Shown here: positions 7,848 through 15,913 of the stretch, one piece after another
Layout: each line of letters opens with the position of its first letter
Numbering within the stretch: the first letter of the stretch is position 1
Origin: Manganibacter manganicus
GTDB taxonomy: Bacteria > Pseudomonadota > Alphaproteobacteria > Rhizobiales > Rhizobiaceae
Direction of reading: 5' to 3'
Length of the DNA: 40,013 nt
Assembly: GCF_002075885.1 (NCBI RefSeq)
Contig: NZ_MDET01000025.1
Coordinates: 1 to 40,013 of the forward strand
Position numbers and translations under genes: made by a program
Notes under the pieces: model-generated
Databases searched by the model: none
What the model saw: only the letters and a program-made list of their open reading frames with translations
Told to the model about the DNA's origin: nothing

Positions 7848-8060
7848 TCATGTTGGCGTCAAGACATGAAAGTGGTGAATCTGTCCGAGGCCTTTACTCA
7901 GTTTAAGTATGGGGTCCAGCAGGCGCTCGGCGTTGCAGTTGGCGAGGGCCCCCGACTTCTCGTCAAAATCCAGGACCGGGTCAACGATCACGCAGCAGCA
8001 TTCGGCCGGGGCGCTGGTTACATATTGCACGGAACCGGTGCTGGAGCGTGGAGAGCGGTG
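7848..8060 (-). pseudogene. Remnant of an MBL-fold persulfide dioxygenase (Blh-like)
   Basis: The minus strand reads STGSVQYVTSAPAECCCVIVDPVLDFDEKSGALANCNAERLLDPI and then decays. The VIVDPVLDFDEKSGA block is the conserved N-terminal strand pair of Blh/ETHE1-type metallo-hydrolases and is nearly identical to the same block in the gene at 19963. The metal-binding THxHxDH motif that should follow is absent. It is a short dead copy, about 65 codons, next to a class V aminotransferase. Confidence 0.6.
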
Positions 8061-8101
8061 ACGTCGGGCGTGACATAGGGTCTTCTGGCGATCGAAAGCG
8101 T

Positions 8102-9550
8102 TCAGGCGGCGCGAGGGAAGAAGATCGCCCGAGTGCGGTCAAAATCGTAGCGCCCGGTATGCTGCGAAGCGTCTGTCGCGAGCCTGGTGACACTGTCCAG
8201 GATAAAAGCCACCTTCTCATCCGATAGCAGAACGCTGAAGTTCAGCCTGGCGAAGCCCGGTTTGGCGATCTCGTTGCCGGCTAGGATCGCCTGTCGCATG
8301 CTTTCCGATTCCGCCGGGCCGATGCCCAGCAGGCGGTGCACGTAGGGACCGGCACAGGCGCAGCCGCCACGCGCCTGGATACCGAAGCAGTCGCTCAGCA
8401 GGCGGGTGACGAGTTGCTGATGGATGTGACCGCCCCGGCCGTCGCGCATCCTGAAAGCGAAAATGGGCAGGCGCGGCGCAGTGAGCGAGCCGAGGAGTTC
8501 AAGTTGCTTCACCCCGGACCACGCCGCAATGGCGCGTGCCGCGAGTTTCCTGTTGCGGCGCTGCATCGTCTCCGCGCCGATGGCGTCCTTGACGAGGAAG
8601 GCCAGCGCCGCGCGGATGTCGCCGACGACATTGGGCGTACCTGCTTCCTCGCGCGCCTCCAGGCTGCCGCTATAGTCATGCGCGGTCGGCGAGACGAACC
8701 GCACGGTACCGCCGCCCGGCCAGGTGGGCCGCGTCGAGACGACGGCGTCGCGCCTGACGAGCAGGACGCCGGATGCGCCCGGGCCACCGAGGAACTTGTG
8801 CGGCGAAACGACGACCGCGTCGATCTCGGCGCCGGCTTCCGGCGTCATGGCAATCGGCAGGTAGGGGCCGCCGCCGGCGTAATCCCAGATGATGCGTGCT
8901 CCGGCCGCCTTTGCAAGGCGGGTGACGGCGGCGACGTCGGTCAAGATGCCGGTGACGTTGGATGCTGCCGAGAAGGCGCATACGACGCGGCGGTCCTTGC
9001 CGGCTTGCGCCAGCGTCTCGGCGAGCAGGTCGAGGTTCAGTCCGCCCCCGGCGGCTTCCGGGATTTCGATCACCTCGGCGCCGGATTCGCGCCAGGGCAG
9101 GATGTTGGAGTGGTGCTCGTAGGGACCGATTAAGACCAGCGTGCCGGGGCCGATGCCGAACAGGCTGCAAAGCCGGTTGAGGCCGGCCGTCGCGCCCGAG
9201 CCGGTGAAGATGACGGCATGACTGGCACCCGCGCCGCAACAGGCGGCGATCGCGGCGCGCGCCTCGCGGCGCAGCCTGGTGATGAAGCCGCCGCAGTAGG
9301 AGGCCTCGGTGTGGCTGTTGGCGTAGTAGGGAAGGACCTGTTCGAGAACGAAACGCTCGACCTGCATGAGTGCGCGGCCGGAAGCGACATAATCGGCATA
9401 GACGAGCGGCTTCGGCCCGAAAGGACCGTCGACCATGGCGTCCTTGCCGATCAGGCCGTCCGACAGGGCGGCAAGGACGTCGCCGCGCTTGAGGTCGTCG
9501 CTGAAACGGGTCAGGAGGTTGGTGGATTGCTCTTGGCGCTCGAACGGCAT
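8102..9550 (-). CDS. Class V aminotransferase-fold PLP enzyme (cysteine desulfurase-like)
   Basis: The 482-residue product shows the fold-type I PLP signature VVVSPHKFLGGPGASG with the Schiff-base Lys at about 252. It also has the preceding WDYAGGGPY Asp, the TGSGATAGLNRL phosphate-binding stretch (about 116-127), and a C-terminal GGCACAGPYVHRLLG segment (about 395-410). That Cys-rich loop recalls the active-site Cys loop of SufS/CsdA/NifS-type desulfurases and isopenicillin-N-epimerase-like relatives. The protein is longer than a typical 400-residue desulfurase because of an extended N-terminus and about 60 extra C-terminal residues. Whether it removes sulfur or acts on another amino acid is open. 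It is divergent from an Lrp/AsnC gene, a common arrangement for amino-acid-responsive control, and abuts a persulfide-dioxygenase remnant. Confidence 0.8.
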   Translation of the reverse strand: MPFERQEQSTNLLTRFSDDLKRGDVLAALSDGLIGKDAMVDGPFGPKPLVYADYVASGRALMQVERFVLEQVLPYYANSHTEASYCGGFITRLRREARAAIAACCGAGASHAVIFTGSGATAGLNRLCSLFGIGPGTLVLIGPYEHHSNILPWRESGAEVIEIPEAAGGGLNLDLLAETLAQAGKDRRVVCAFSAASNVTGILTDVAAVTRLAKAAGARIIWDYAGGGPYLPIAMTPEAGAEIDAVVVSPHKFLGGPGASGVLLVRRDAVVSTRPTWPGGGTVRFVSPTAHDYSGSLEAREEAGTPNVVGDIRAALAFLVKDAIGAETMQRRNRKLAARAIAAWSGVKQLELLGSLTAPRLPIFAFRMRDGRGGHIHQQLVTRLLSDCFGIQARGGCACAGPYVHRLLGIGPAESESMRQAILAGNEIAKPGFARLNFSVLLSDEKVAFILDSVTRLATDASQHTGRYDFDRTRAIFFPRAA

Positions 9551-9644
9551 GGCGACGGCTCCGGCTGTGGATGGCGAAGTCTAGCGAAGAGGCGCTGTTG
9601 AAGCCTCATCGATTTCATGCGATCTTCTGCATAATTTAGGTCAC
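9551..9644. promoter_or_regulatory. Divergent promoter region between the aminotransferase and Lrp/AsnC genes
   Basis: The 94-bp gap contains TTTCATGCG and CTGCATAAT half-site-like elements around 9613-9635, the loose AT-rich dyad style bound by Lrp/AsnC proteins. Divergent genes with a regulator this close are usually controlled from the shared gap. No firm -35/-10 assignment was made. Confidence 0.35.
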
Positions 9645-10127
9645 GTGATCGGTATCGTGGAAAAAATCGATAGCATTGATCTGAAAATGCTGACCGTTCT
9701 GCAAAAGGACGGCAGCATCTCGCAACGCGATCTAGCCGAAAACGTCGGCTTATCGCAGAATGCGTGCTGGCGGCGCCTTCAGCGGCTGAACGCCAGTGGT
9801 GTGATCCGCGGCACGACAACCACGATCGACCTTTCCGCGCTTGGCCTCGATCTCGTCGTGTTCGTCATGGTACGCACCCGCCATCATTCCAAGGAATGGG
9901 CGGATCAGTTTCGGGCGCATGTCGAGCGGCTGCCGGAAGTGACGGACTTCTACCGGATCGGCGGGGACTGGGACTATCTCATCAAGGTAACGGCGCGCGG
10001 CATGGCCGGCTACGACGCCTTTTACCAGAAACTGATCACGAATTTCGATCTCGCCACGGTCACCGGCTTCTTCTCCATGGAAGCGATCTTACACAATCGG
10101 CCGGTGGATCTCGCTCGCGTGCGGTGA
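9645..10127 (+). CDS. Lrp/AsnC-family transcriptional regulator
   Basis: The 160-residue product has an N-terminal helix-turn-helix (IDLKMLTVLQKDGSISQRDL, then VGLSQNACWRRLQRLNASGVIRG, residues about 9-55). A RAM/AsnC ligand-binding domain follows (FVMVRTRHHSKEW, then EVTDFYRIGGDWDYLIKVTARGM and FFSMEAILHNRPV). Both length and domain order are standard. The chosen GTG at 9645 has only a weak TAGG site; a second GTG at 9657 is possible. It most likely binds an amino acid and controls the divergent class V aminotransferase gene and itself. Confidence 0.87.
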   Translation: MIGIVEKIDSIDLKMLTVLQKDGSISQRDLAENVGLSQNACWRRLQRLNASGVIRGTTTTIDLSALGLDLVVFVMVRTRHHSKEWADQFRAHVERLPEVTDFYRIGGDWDYLIKVTARGMAGYDAFYQKLITNFDLATVTGFFSMEAILHNRPVDLARVR

Positions 10128-10301
10128 CGCACTTTGGCTCGAAACACGCCGGCACATGTCGTAGCCGGATAGAAACGCTACAGCCGCGAACGGCAGCCGT
10201 CGGGCGTCCCTATGGATGCTCAATCGATCCCGCTCCGGGAATCGTGGAGACTCCGGCGATTTCGGCTTCCCGTGCTCGGGATCGAATGAACAATCTTAAG
10301 T
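10128..10301. other. Convergent intergenic region
   Basis: About 175 bp between the Lrp gene and the end of the ABC operon. Nothing coding was seen, and no clear hairpin with a T tract was found for either direction. Confidence 0.4.
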
Positions 10302-10994
10302 TCAGGTCCGTATCCTGAGAGCTTGTTCCAGCCTGTCGGCGATCTGGGTGACGATATAGGCAATGACCATGTAGATCACGACGGCGATGACGAAGGCTTC
10401 GAGGTAGTAGTAGTTCAGCGCGGCAGTCAGCTGGGATTGCGCGAAGATATCGATGACCTCAATGGCGAAGCCAAGGGAAAGCGCCTTCATGATGACCATC
10501 ATCGAGGTCGTCAGGTCGGGAATCGCGGTGAGGGCCACCTGCGGAAACAAGACCCGTCGGAACAGTTGGCTGCCTGTGTAGCCCAGCGAATAGGCCGCAT
10601 CCGACTGGCCGGTATCAAAGGCGTTGAGGGCCCCTTTGATGATCTCCGCCTGAAAGGCGGCGACACAGCCGGTAATCGCGATGACAAGAATGATCCAGTT
10701 CGGCATCAGGTGGGCGTTGGCGTCGATCCCGAGCGCCGAGTACAGGAATTGCAGGGCCGCGGGCAGGCCGAAATAGGACAGGAAAATCACGACCACCATC
10801 GGGACACCCTTCAGGATGACCTTGTAGACCATGACAAGCTCTCGAAGCACAGGGACCCGTCTGTATTCGACAAGGGCGAACAGGCTGCCGACTATGGCGG
10901 AAAGGGGAAAGATCAAGAGCGCCATTCCAAGCGTTACAGGGACGGCTCCCAGAATTTCCCGCGTGTCCTGGAGCAGGATATCGGTTTCGAACAT
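10302..10994 (-). CDS. Polar amino-acid ABC transporter permease (HisM/OccM-like)
   Basis: The 230-residue integral membrane protein has about five hydrophobic segments. It also has the EAA loop of the His/Glu/Gln/Arg/opine family (EIIKGALNAFDTGQSDAAYSLG, residues about 120-140), which docks on the ATPase. It starts 20 bp after the end of the paired permease gene and is the last gene of a minus-strand operon. With the partner permease it should form the channel for import of a polar amino acid or amino-acid derivative. Substrate specificity cannot be read from the permease. Confidence 0.87.
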   Translation of the reverse strand: MFETDILLQDTREILGAVPVTLGMALLIFPLSAIVGSLFALVEYRRVPVLRELVMVYKVILKGVPMVVVIFLSYFGLPAALQFLYSALGIDANAHLMPNWIILVIAITGCVAAFQAEIIKGALNAFDTGQSDAAYSLGYTGSQLFRRVLFPQVALTAIPDLTTSMMVIMKALSLGFAIEVIDIFAQSQLTAALNYYYLEAFVIAVVIYMVIAYIVTQIADRLEQALRIRT

Positions 10995-11014
10995 GGCTGA
11001 ATACCTTCGTTAGG

Positions 11015-11731
11015 TCAGGCGTTCGAGATGAGCGCGTGCCTGATCTGAGTTGTGGCCTTCGCCTCCGGCGCCTGCATGGGCGAGCGAAGCTCGAAGAAGC
11101 GAATGACAAGCCACGCGATCAGGCACAACACGGAATAGATGACCGCCAGCACGAGATAGGTCTCGAACTGGTACTGGTTGTAGTCCCGCTCCATGATCAG
11201 GTGCGCGGTCGCCATCACGTCCGCCGCCCCGATATACATGACCAGCGCGACGTTATGGATCAGGTAGATGATGGAGTTTCCGTATCCCGGCAGGCCGATA
11301 TGTATGGCCTGCGGGCCGACGATGCGGAATATCTTCTGCCTGAAGGTATAGCCCAGGCTGTCGGCCGCATCGTGCTGGCCGCGATCGACCGCCAGATAGG
11401 CAGGCCGCATGACCTCGGACAGGTAGCCACCGTGATAGAGGCTGAGCCCCACCATGGCGGCCACGTTCGGCGAGAAGAAATCGGCGGCGCCGAACAGGGC
11501 CACCAGAAGGGGCAGCCCGTAGAACGCGACGAACAGTTGCAGCACGACGGGAACACTGCGCGCGTACGACACGTAAATGTCGACCAGGTTGCTGATCACC
11601 GGCACCCTGCGGATTCGCAGGGTTGATGCCACAAGCGCCAGGCAGAACCCGGCGACCATGGCCGTAAACGTAATGGCGAGCGTCAGCGGCAACGCCGAGA
11701 GCAACTCGGGGATCATAGCAGAAACATCCAC
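11015..11731 (-). CDS. Polar amino-acid ABC transporter permease (HisQ/OccQ-like)
   Basis: The 238-residue protein has the typical opening LPLTLAITFTAMVAGFCLALV, an RSVPVVLQLFVAFYGLP loop, and an EAA motif (EVMRPAYLAVDRGQHDAADSLGYTFRQ in outline). Such permeases come in pairs in this family, and the second copy is the next gene. The start is a GTG at 11731 with AAGGAG upstream; an ATG 15 bases later is possible. The 66-bp gap to the binding-protein gene is the largest in the operon and could hold an attenuating structure, but no strong hairpin was recognised. Confidence 0.87.
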   Translation of the reverse strand: MDVSAMIPELLSALPLTLAITFTAMVAGFCLALVASTLRIRRVPVISNLVDIYVSYARSVPVVLQLFVAFYGLPLLVALFGAADFFSPNVAAMVGLSLYHGGYLSEVMRPAYLAVDRGQHDAADSLGYTFRQKIFRIVGPQAIHIGLPGYGNSIIYLIHNVALVMYIGAADVMATAHLIMERDYNQYQFETYLVLAVIYSVLCLIAWLVIRFFELRSPMQAPEAKATTQIRHALISNA

Positions 11732-11797
11732 TTTGAAGCACTCCTTCGTGCAATTCAGCCTTGCCGCTGACCAACTGGAATGGTTGCAGGCGCCGTC

Positions 11798-12631
11798 TTA
11801 CTTCATGTACTGGACGATGCCCTCGCCGAACCACTTCTGCGAGAGCTTTTCGATCGTGCCGTCGTCCTTCAGTTCCTTGAGCACCTTGCTCACGTCGTCG
11901 GCCAGAGCCTTGTTCTCGTCCGACCTGTGAATCAGCATGTAGGTGTTGTTGCTGAAGACCGGTTCGGACGCCACGATGTCGAGCTTCTTTTCCTCGATCA
12001 CGGTCTGCTCGCCCAGGTTCGATGGCAGGACCAGCGCGTCGAACTTGCCGTTCTGGACTTCATCCAGCCGGTTCGGGTACGGGATGCCGGCGCTCGAAGC
12101 CGTCACGTCAAGCTTGTACTGCGGATTTTCCTTCTGCCAGTTCATGACGAACTTGTAGGTTCCGCCGCCGGCATTGAGCGGAACGATCCTCTTGCCGACG
12201 AGGTCCTTCATTTCCTTGATGCCGCTGTCTTTTTTGCTGTAGATCTTCATCAGGCTGGCGCCCTCCGGGTTTTCCGGGATGAGGAACTGCTTGGCGCGCT
12301 CGGGCGATTTGTAGAAGCCGCCAACCGCCATATCGTACTTGCCTGTGGCGAGGCCGGTTTCCTGCGCGATGTCGGACACGCCTTCCATCTCGAACTTGTA
12401 CTGCGGCAGCTTGGCATTGATCGCGCGCAGGAGATCAGGTTCGTAGCCTTGCGGCTCGTGGCCGATCGCGCCCCATGCCAGCGGCTTGGATTCGGCCGAG
12501 GTCGCGATCTTGATGGTCCGGACCTCGGCTGCCAGCGTATGACCGATCCCCGCGGTTGCAAACGCGACCGCCATGCCGCCGGCGATGGCCAGAGCGCGGC
12601 GACGGCTGAATGTGGATTTGATTGCAGACAT
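11798..12631 (-). CDS. Periplasmic amino-acid-binding protein of the ABC transporter (SBP family 3)
   Basis: The 277-residue precursor starts with a signal peptide that has a twin-arginine-like SRRRALAIAGG and an AxA cleavage region (GHTLAAEV, about residue 35). The mature part carries KIATSAESKPLAW, GYEPDLLRAINAKL, KYDMAVGGFYKSPERAKQFLIP and ends KDDGTIEKLSQKWFGEG. These are the motifs of family 3 solute-binding proteins for polar amino acids. The usual first-lobe Arg/Asp that grips the alpha-amino and carboxylate groups seems to be represented by SPERAKQF. It differs clearly from the broken binding protein at 6457-7014. GGGA in AAGAAGGGAACTG supports the start. Confidence 0.87.
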   Translation of the reverse strand: MSAIKSTFSRRRALAIAGGMAVAFATAGIGHTLAAEVRTIKIATSAESKPLAWGAIGHEPQGYEPDLLRAINAKLPQYKFEMEGVSDIAQETGLATGKYDMAVGGFYKSPERAKQFLIPENPEGASLMKIYSKKDSGIKEMKDLVGKRIVPLNAGGGTYKFVMNWQKENPQYKLDVTASSAGIPYPNRLDEVQNGKFDALVLPSNLGEQTVIEEKKLDIVASEPVFSNNTYMLIHRSDENKALADDVSKVLKELKDDGTIEKLSQKWFGEGIVQYMK

Positions 12632-12645
12632 TTTCAGTTCCCTTC

Positions 12646-13386
12646 TTATTGGAATGAGTATTCAGAATTAAGGAATTGGGCGAGCCTTGGGCTGGAAGGC
12701 GAATCGAATATCTCAGCCGGGCTGCCATCGGCGGCAACGACGCCCCGATCCATGAAGACGATCCGGTTCGAGATGCTTTTCGCGAATTGCATCTCGTGGG
12801 TCACCAAGAGCGACGTGATGCCGGACGACGTGACGTCCTTGATCACTTTCAAAACCTCGCCCACCAGTTCGGGGTCCAGCGAGGACGTGGGCTCGTCGAA
12901 GAGGATGACGTCCGGCCGCACCGCCAGTGCGCGCGCGATGCCGGTGCGCTGAAGCTGGCCGCCCGAAAGCTGGGAGGGGTAGTGGTTGCACCTTGACGTC
13001 AGGCCGACCCGTTCGATCTCATGCAGCGCGATTTCCTTCGCCTCTTCCTTGGATTTGCGTTGCACCACCACGAGCGGATCCATCACGTTCTGCAGCACCG
13101 TCATATTCTTGAAAACGTTGAACTGCTGGAAGACCATGGCGGTCCTGAGCCGGATCGCCTGGACCGCCGTCTTGTCCGGGCGTTGGTAGTCCATCTTGAT
13201 CTGGTCGAAGGAGATGGTGCCGGAGGCCGGCTTGGCCAGGTAGTTGATGCACTTCAGCAGCGTGGTCTTTCCGGTGCCGCTGGGGCCAATGATCGACACC
13301 ACGTCGCCGCGCTCGACCGAAAGATCCACGCCGTTGAGGATCTGCGCGCTTCCGTAGGCCAGCTTTATATCTTTGAGTTCCAGCAT
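12646..13386 (-). CDS. Polar amino-acid ABC transporter ATPase (GlnQ/HisP-like)
   Basis: The 246-residue protein has Walker A GPSGTGKTT (about 33-41), the Q-loop MVFQQFNVFKNMTVLQNV, the signature LSGGQLQR, Walker B VILFDEPTSSLD and the switch VTHEMQF. The order and spacing are those of the HisP/GlnQ/OccP family that energises import of polar amino acids. It precedes the binding-protein gene by 14 bp and follows the AhpD-like gene by 15 bp, so it is firmly inside the operon. All catalytic residues are present. Confidence 0.9.
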   Translation of the reverse strand: MLELKDIKLAYGSAQILNGVDLSVERGDVVSIIGPSGTGKTTLLKCINYLAKPASGTISFDQIKMDYQRPDKTAVQAIRLRTAMVFQQFNVFKNMTVLQNVMDPLVVVQRKSKEEAKEIALHEIERVGLTSRCNHYPSQLSGGQLQRTGIARALAVRPDVILFDEPTSSLDPELVGEVLKVIKDVTSSGITSLLVTHEMQFAKSISNRIVFMDRGVVAADGSPAEIFDSPSSPRLAQFLNSEYSFQ

Positions 13387-13401
13387 TTCTGTGGGTGCCC
13401 T

Positions 13402-13965
13402 TTATTTTCCTGGCTCGGCATGGCCGAGAACATGCATCAGCCGGTTTGCCCAACCGAAGATCGATATGGCGTGGATAAGGTCGATGATCTCGATGTCATT
13501 CATGCCGACGGATCGAAGCGCTGCGATATCGTCCGCCGTCGCCTCGGACGGCGTCACCGACAGGCGGCGCGCAAAGCTGTGGATGGCCGCGTCGCGCGGC
13601 CCGAGCGTTTCAGGCCTGTCGAGATAGAGAGCGGTGACCACGTCATTGTTCTTGGTGAGTTCCGCATGCCGGCGGGCATGAACCACGGCGCAGAACTTGC
13701 AGCCATTGACCATCGAGGCGCCCAGCGCGCCCAGTTCGCGATCGGGACGTGCAAGCCCGTCTTCGACATACATGATCGCATTGAACAGGATCGTGCGCGC
13801 GAGATAGCTTTCGGGATCGTGCGCAAGGGTACGCACATAGTCCGAAACCTTCTTGGCGGACGGCGTCACCTTCATCGCATCGAGTTGCTCGGGCGTGGCC
13901 TCGGACAACTCGACCGGTGCAATGTACGGATGCCAGTTCAGTGGCTTCAGGCGCACCGAGGGCAT
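13402..13965 (-). CDS. AhpD-like/CMD-domain peroxidase-related protein (Avi_7169 type)
   Basis: The 187-residue protein contains the AhpD-type redox motif CKFCAVVHARRH with Cys89, Cys92 and His96, in an all-helical carboxymuconolactone-decarboxylase (CMD) fold. It resembles the alkylhydroperoxidase domain family named after Agrobacterium vitis Avi_7169, known to pair with an Avi_7170-type CMD protein; that family name is from memory. The ATG at 13965 overlaps the upstream stop as TGATG, so it is translationally coupled. Its role is unknown. The CxxC suggests thiol-dependent reduction of a peroxide or other oxidised product, perhaps one generated by the monooxygenase in the same operon. Confidence 0.75.
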   Translation of the reverse strand: MPSVRLKPLNWHPYIAPVELSEATPEQLDAMKVTPSAKKVSDYVRTLAHDPESYLARTILFNAIMYVEDGLARPDRELGALGASMVNGCKFCAVVHARRHAELTKNNDVVTALYLDRPETLGPRDAAIHSFARRLSVTPSEATADDIAALRSVGMNDIEIIDLIHAISIFGWANRLMHVLGHAEPGK

Positions 13966-14447
13966 CACGCCGACCTCAACAGGCGCAGGCCGGTGGCGAT
14001 CCGCGTCTGAAAATTCACGAACGCGATCAGTTCGGAAAGCGCGACGATCCGGGGATTGTTCAAGCCTGCCTCGGCGAGCAGGGCGATGTGCCTCGCCTCC
14101 GCCTTGTCCGGTGTCAGTGTAATCAGGTCGACATGCCGGGCGATGGTCGCTAGCGGCTCGTCCAGATCTGTCTTCCCCTGGGCCAGGGCCGAAAGCTGCC
14201 CCGTCGGGCCAAGCCGGGCCAACTGACTGCCATATTCCTCCGTTAGCGCCACATCGGCGTTCAGGACGGCCATCCGGTAGGCCAGCGCAAGTCGCAAATC
14301 CGCGCTCAACCCCTGATCGTTCGCCGGCCGCAGAACGGAGAGACGGCACTCTTCGGCGCCATTTACGAATTCGGGCCGAAACCGCCGCGCCTTGAAAAGA
14401 GCGTCGTCCGGTGAAAGTCCGGCCGCCTTGTCCATTGCGTCGATCAC
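13965..14447 (-). CDS. CMD-domain protein without the CxxC motif (Avi_7170 type)
   Basis: Starting at the GTG at 14447, which overlaps the monooxygenase stop as GTGA, the product has 160 residues: VIDAMDKAAGLSPDD, then RRFRPEFVNGAEECRLSVL and LALAYRMAVLNADVALTEEYG, ending in RIATGLRLLRSA. The helical pattern is CMD/AhpD-like but the CxxC pair is missing, as in the partner family described beside Avi_7169. A longer start at 14489 would overlap the previous gene by 46 bp and is less likely. It may form a complex with the CxxC-bearing protein encoded next. The catalytic role is unknown. Confidence 0.68.
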   Translation of the reverse strand: MIDAMDKAAGLSPDDALFKARRFRPEFVNGAEECRLSVLRPANDQGLSADLRLALAYRMAVLNADVALTEEYGSQLARLGPTGQLSALAQGKTDLDEPLATIARHVDLITLTPDKAEARHIALLAEAGLNNPRIVALSELIAFVNFQTRIATGLRLLRSA

Positions 14448-15913
14448 AACGCGGCCTCCCTGTGCAGCGAGGGCGTTGAATCCACCCATTCGTCACCCAG
14501 AAGTTCGGGGGTGTCGTAGGCGATCAGATTGGCGAAGTGGGTTTCCACATCCTCGGCGAACAGCGATGTGGCAATGCCGCGGACCAGGCGGTCGGCGCCG
14601 GCGCTGACGGCGGGGATATCGCCTGAGACCTTGCCGTGCGTCAGCATGGCTGCGTCATTGAAGCAATGGATATGCGCCAGAATCGGGCAGGAGCCGGGAA
14701 CCCGTTCCCTGAACTCGAAGTGAGGGCCGAGGTCTGGCGCCTCGGACATGCCCTGACGCGGCGGTCCCATGTCCGGCGTGTGTCGGCCGTCCGCCCAGGT
14801 ACGGATATAGGGCGCGATCGCCGCGAATTCCGGACGGTCGCTGAAGTCGTTCGAAAAGCCGGTGGCCGCGATCAGGAAGTCGTAGCGCATCGGGCCTTGC
14901 GTGGTTTCGACCAGCAGCCCGCCCGCGTCTTCCTTCACCGCGACGATGCCGCAGTCGAGAAGGAAGCGGGCATTGGCATGACGGGAGACGCGTAGCGTCG
15001 ACGAGCGCGGCGGGGGCGTCTGGGTCGAGGCGGTATAGTCGAAGAATTTCCATTTCCACGCATCGGGCAGGTTATGCATACCCAGGATAACGCCCTGGCT
15101 GCCGATGCCGGTCAACTTGTTGATGCGCGGCATTTCCTTGCGCCGGATCAGCATGTCGACGGAGCCGGCGTCCGCTTCCAGCGCCGTTGCCGCGTTGTCC
15201 ATGGAGGAGGCGCCCGCGCCGATAACCGCCACGCGTTTGCCTTTGAGTGCGTCGAAATCGATGTCGTCGGCGGAATGGGCCCAGTAGGCGCGATCGACGC
15301 CCTGGAGAAAATCAGGCACGGCGAAGCCGCCCAGGCCGGAGCGGCCTGTGGCGAGAACCAGATGCCGGGTAAGGACACGACCCGCCTCCGCGCCTTCGAT
15401 GTCGACCGCGATCAGGTCGCCGACCGGCGCCACCCCGGTCATGCGCACGTTGTTGCGCACCGGCAGCGCGAGAACCTTGCGATACCAGACCAGGTAATCC
15501 ATCCACTGGTTCTTGGGGATCTTGTCCAGCGCCTGCCAGGCCTCGACGCCCCACTGCGCGGTGAACCATGCGCGGAACGTCAGTTGCGCAAGGCCGAGCG
15601 CCGGGCCGGTAAGGGTCTTCGGCGATCGAAGCGTCTGCATGCGGGCAAAGGTGACCCATGGCCCTTCGAGCCCGGCGGGAGCGGCGTCGTAGGCGACGAT
15701 ATTGGTTATCCCGGTCAGCACCAGCTTTGCCGTGGCGGCAAGGCCGCACATGCCGGCACCGATGACCACGACATCGCGGACTGGAATATCCTCATGCCGG
15801 CGTTCGGGAACCCAGGGCTTGGCGGGTAGTTCGAGAAAGTTGAGATCCTGCGCAAGCTGCGCTTCCAGCGCGGCGAGTCCCGTCAACGTCTGCGGGTTGG
15901 GGGTATGCTTCAT
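14444..15913 (-). CDS. Flavin-dependent monooxygenase-like oxidoreductase (FAD/NADPH)
   Basis: The 489-residue protein has an FAD-binding VVVIGAGMCGLAA (GxGxxG at about 51-56) and a second dinucleotide site VAVIGAGASSMDNAA (about residue 228). It also has an ATGRSGLGG strand and a late LIAATGF motif. This two-Rossmann layout belongs to class B flavoprotein monooxygenases (FMO, Baeyer-Villiger and N-hydroxylating relatives) rather than simple oxidases. The canonical FxGxxxHxxxW fingerprint is not obvious (TGRSGLGG...DFLQGVDRAYWAHSADD sits in that place), so it may be a divergent subgroup. It overlaps the LysR stop by 4 bases (ATGA) and the following CMD gene by 4 bases. It likely oxidises the compound imported by the operon's transporter. 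Confidence 0.78.
   Translation of the reverse strand: MKHTPNPQTLTGLAALEAQLAQDLNFLELPAKPWVPERRHEDIPVRDVVVIGAGMCGLAATAKLVLTGITNIVAYDAAPAGLEGPWVTFARMQTLRSPKTLTGPALGLAQLTFRAWFTAQWGVEAWQALDKIPKNQWMDYLVWYRKVLALPVRNNVRMTGVAPVGDLIAVDIEGAEAGRVLTRHLVLATGRSGLGGFAVPDFLQGVDRAYWAHSADDIDFDALKGKRVAVIGAGASSMDNAATALEADAGSVDMLIRRKEMPRINKLTGIGSQGVILGMHNLPDAWKWKFFDYTASTQTPPPRSSTLRVSRHANARFLLDCGIVAVKEDAGGLLVETTQGPMRYDFLIAATGFSNDFSDRPEFAAIAPYIRTWADGRHTPDMGPPRQGMSEAPDLGPHFEFRERVPGSCPILAHIHCFNDAAMLTHGKVSGDIPAVSAGADRLVRGIATSLFAEDVETHFANLIAYDTPELLGDEWVDSTPSLHREAAL

Noticed and set aside
11780..12952. Plus-strand frame of 390 codons opposite the binding-protein and ATPase genes
   Set aside because: It crosses two well-defined minus-strand genes and has no recognisable domain.
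13021..14010. Plus-strand frame of 329 codons opposite the ATPase and AhpD-like genes
   Set aside because: Antisense shadow of genes with clear ABC and CMD motifs.
13966..14496. N-terminal extension of the AhpD-like gene (start at 14496)
   Set aside because: The extension is a shadow of the upstream CMD gene; the TGATG overlap at 13965 marks the real start.
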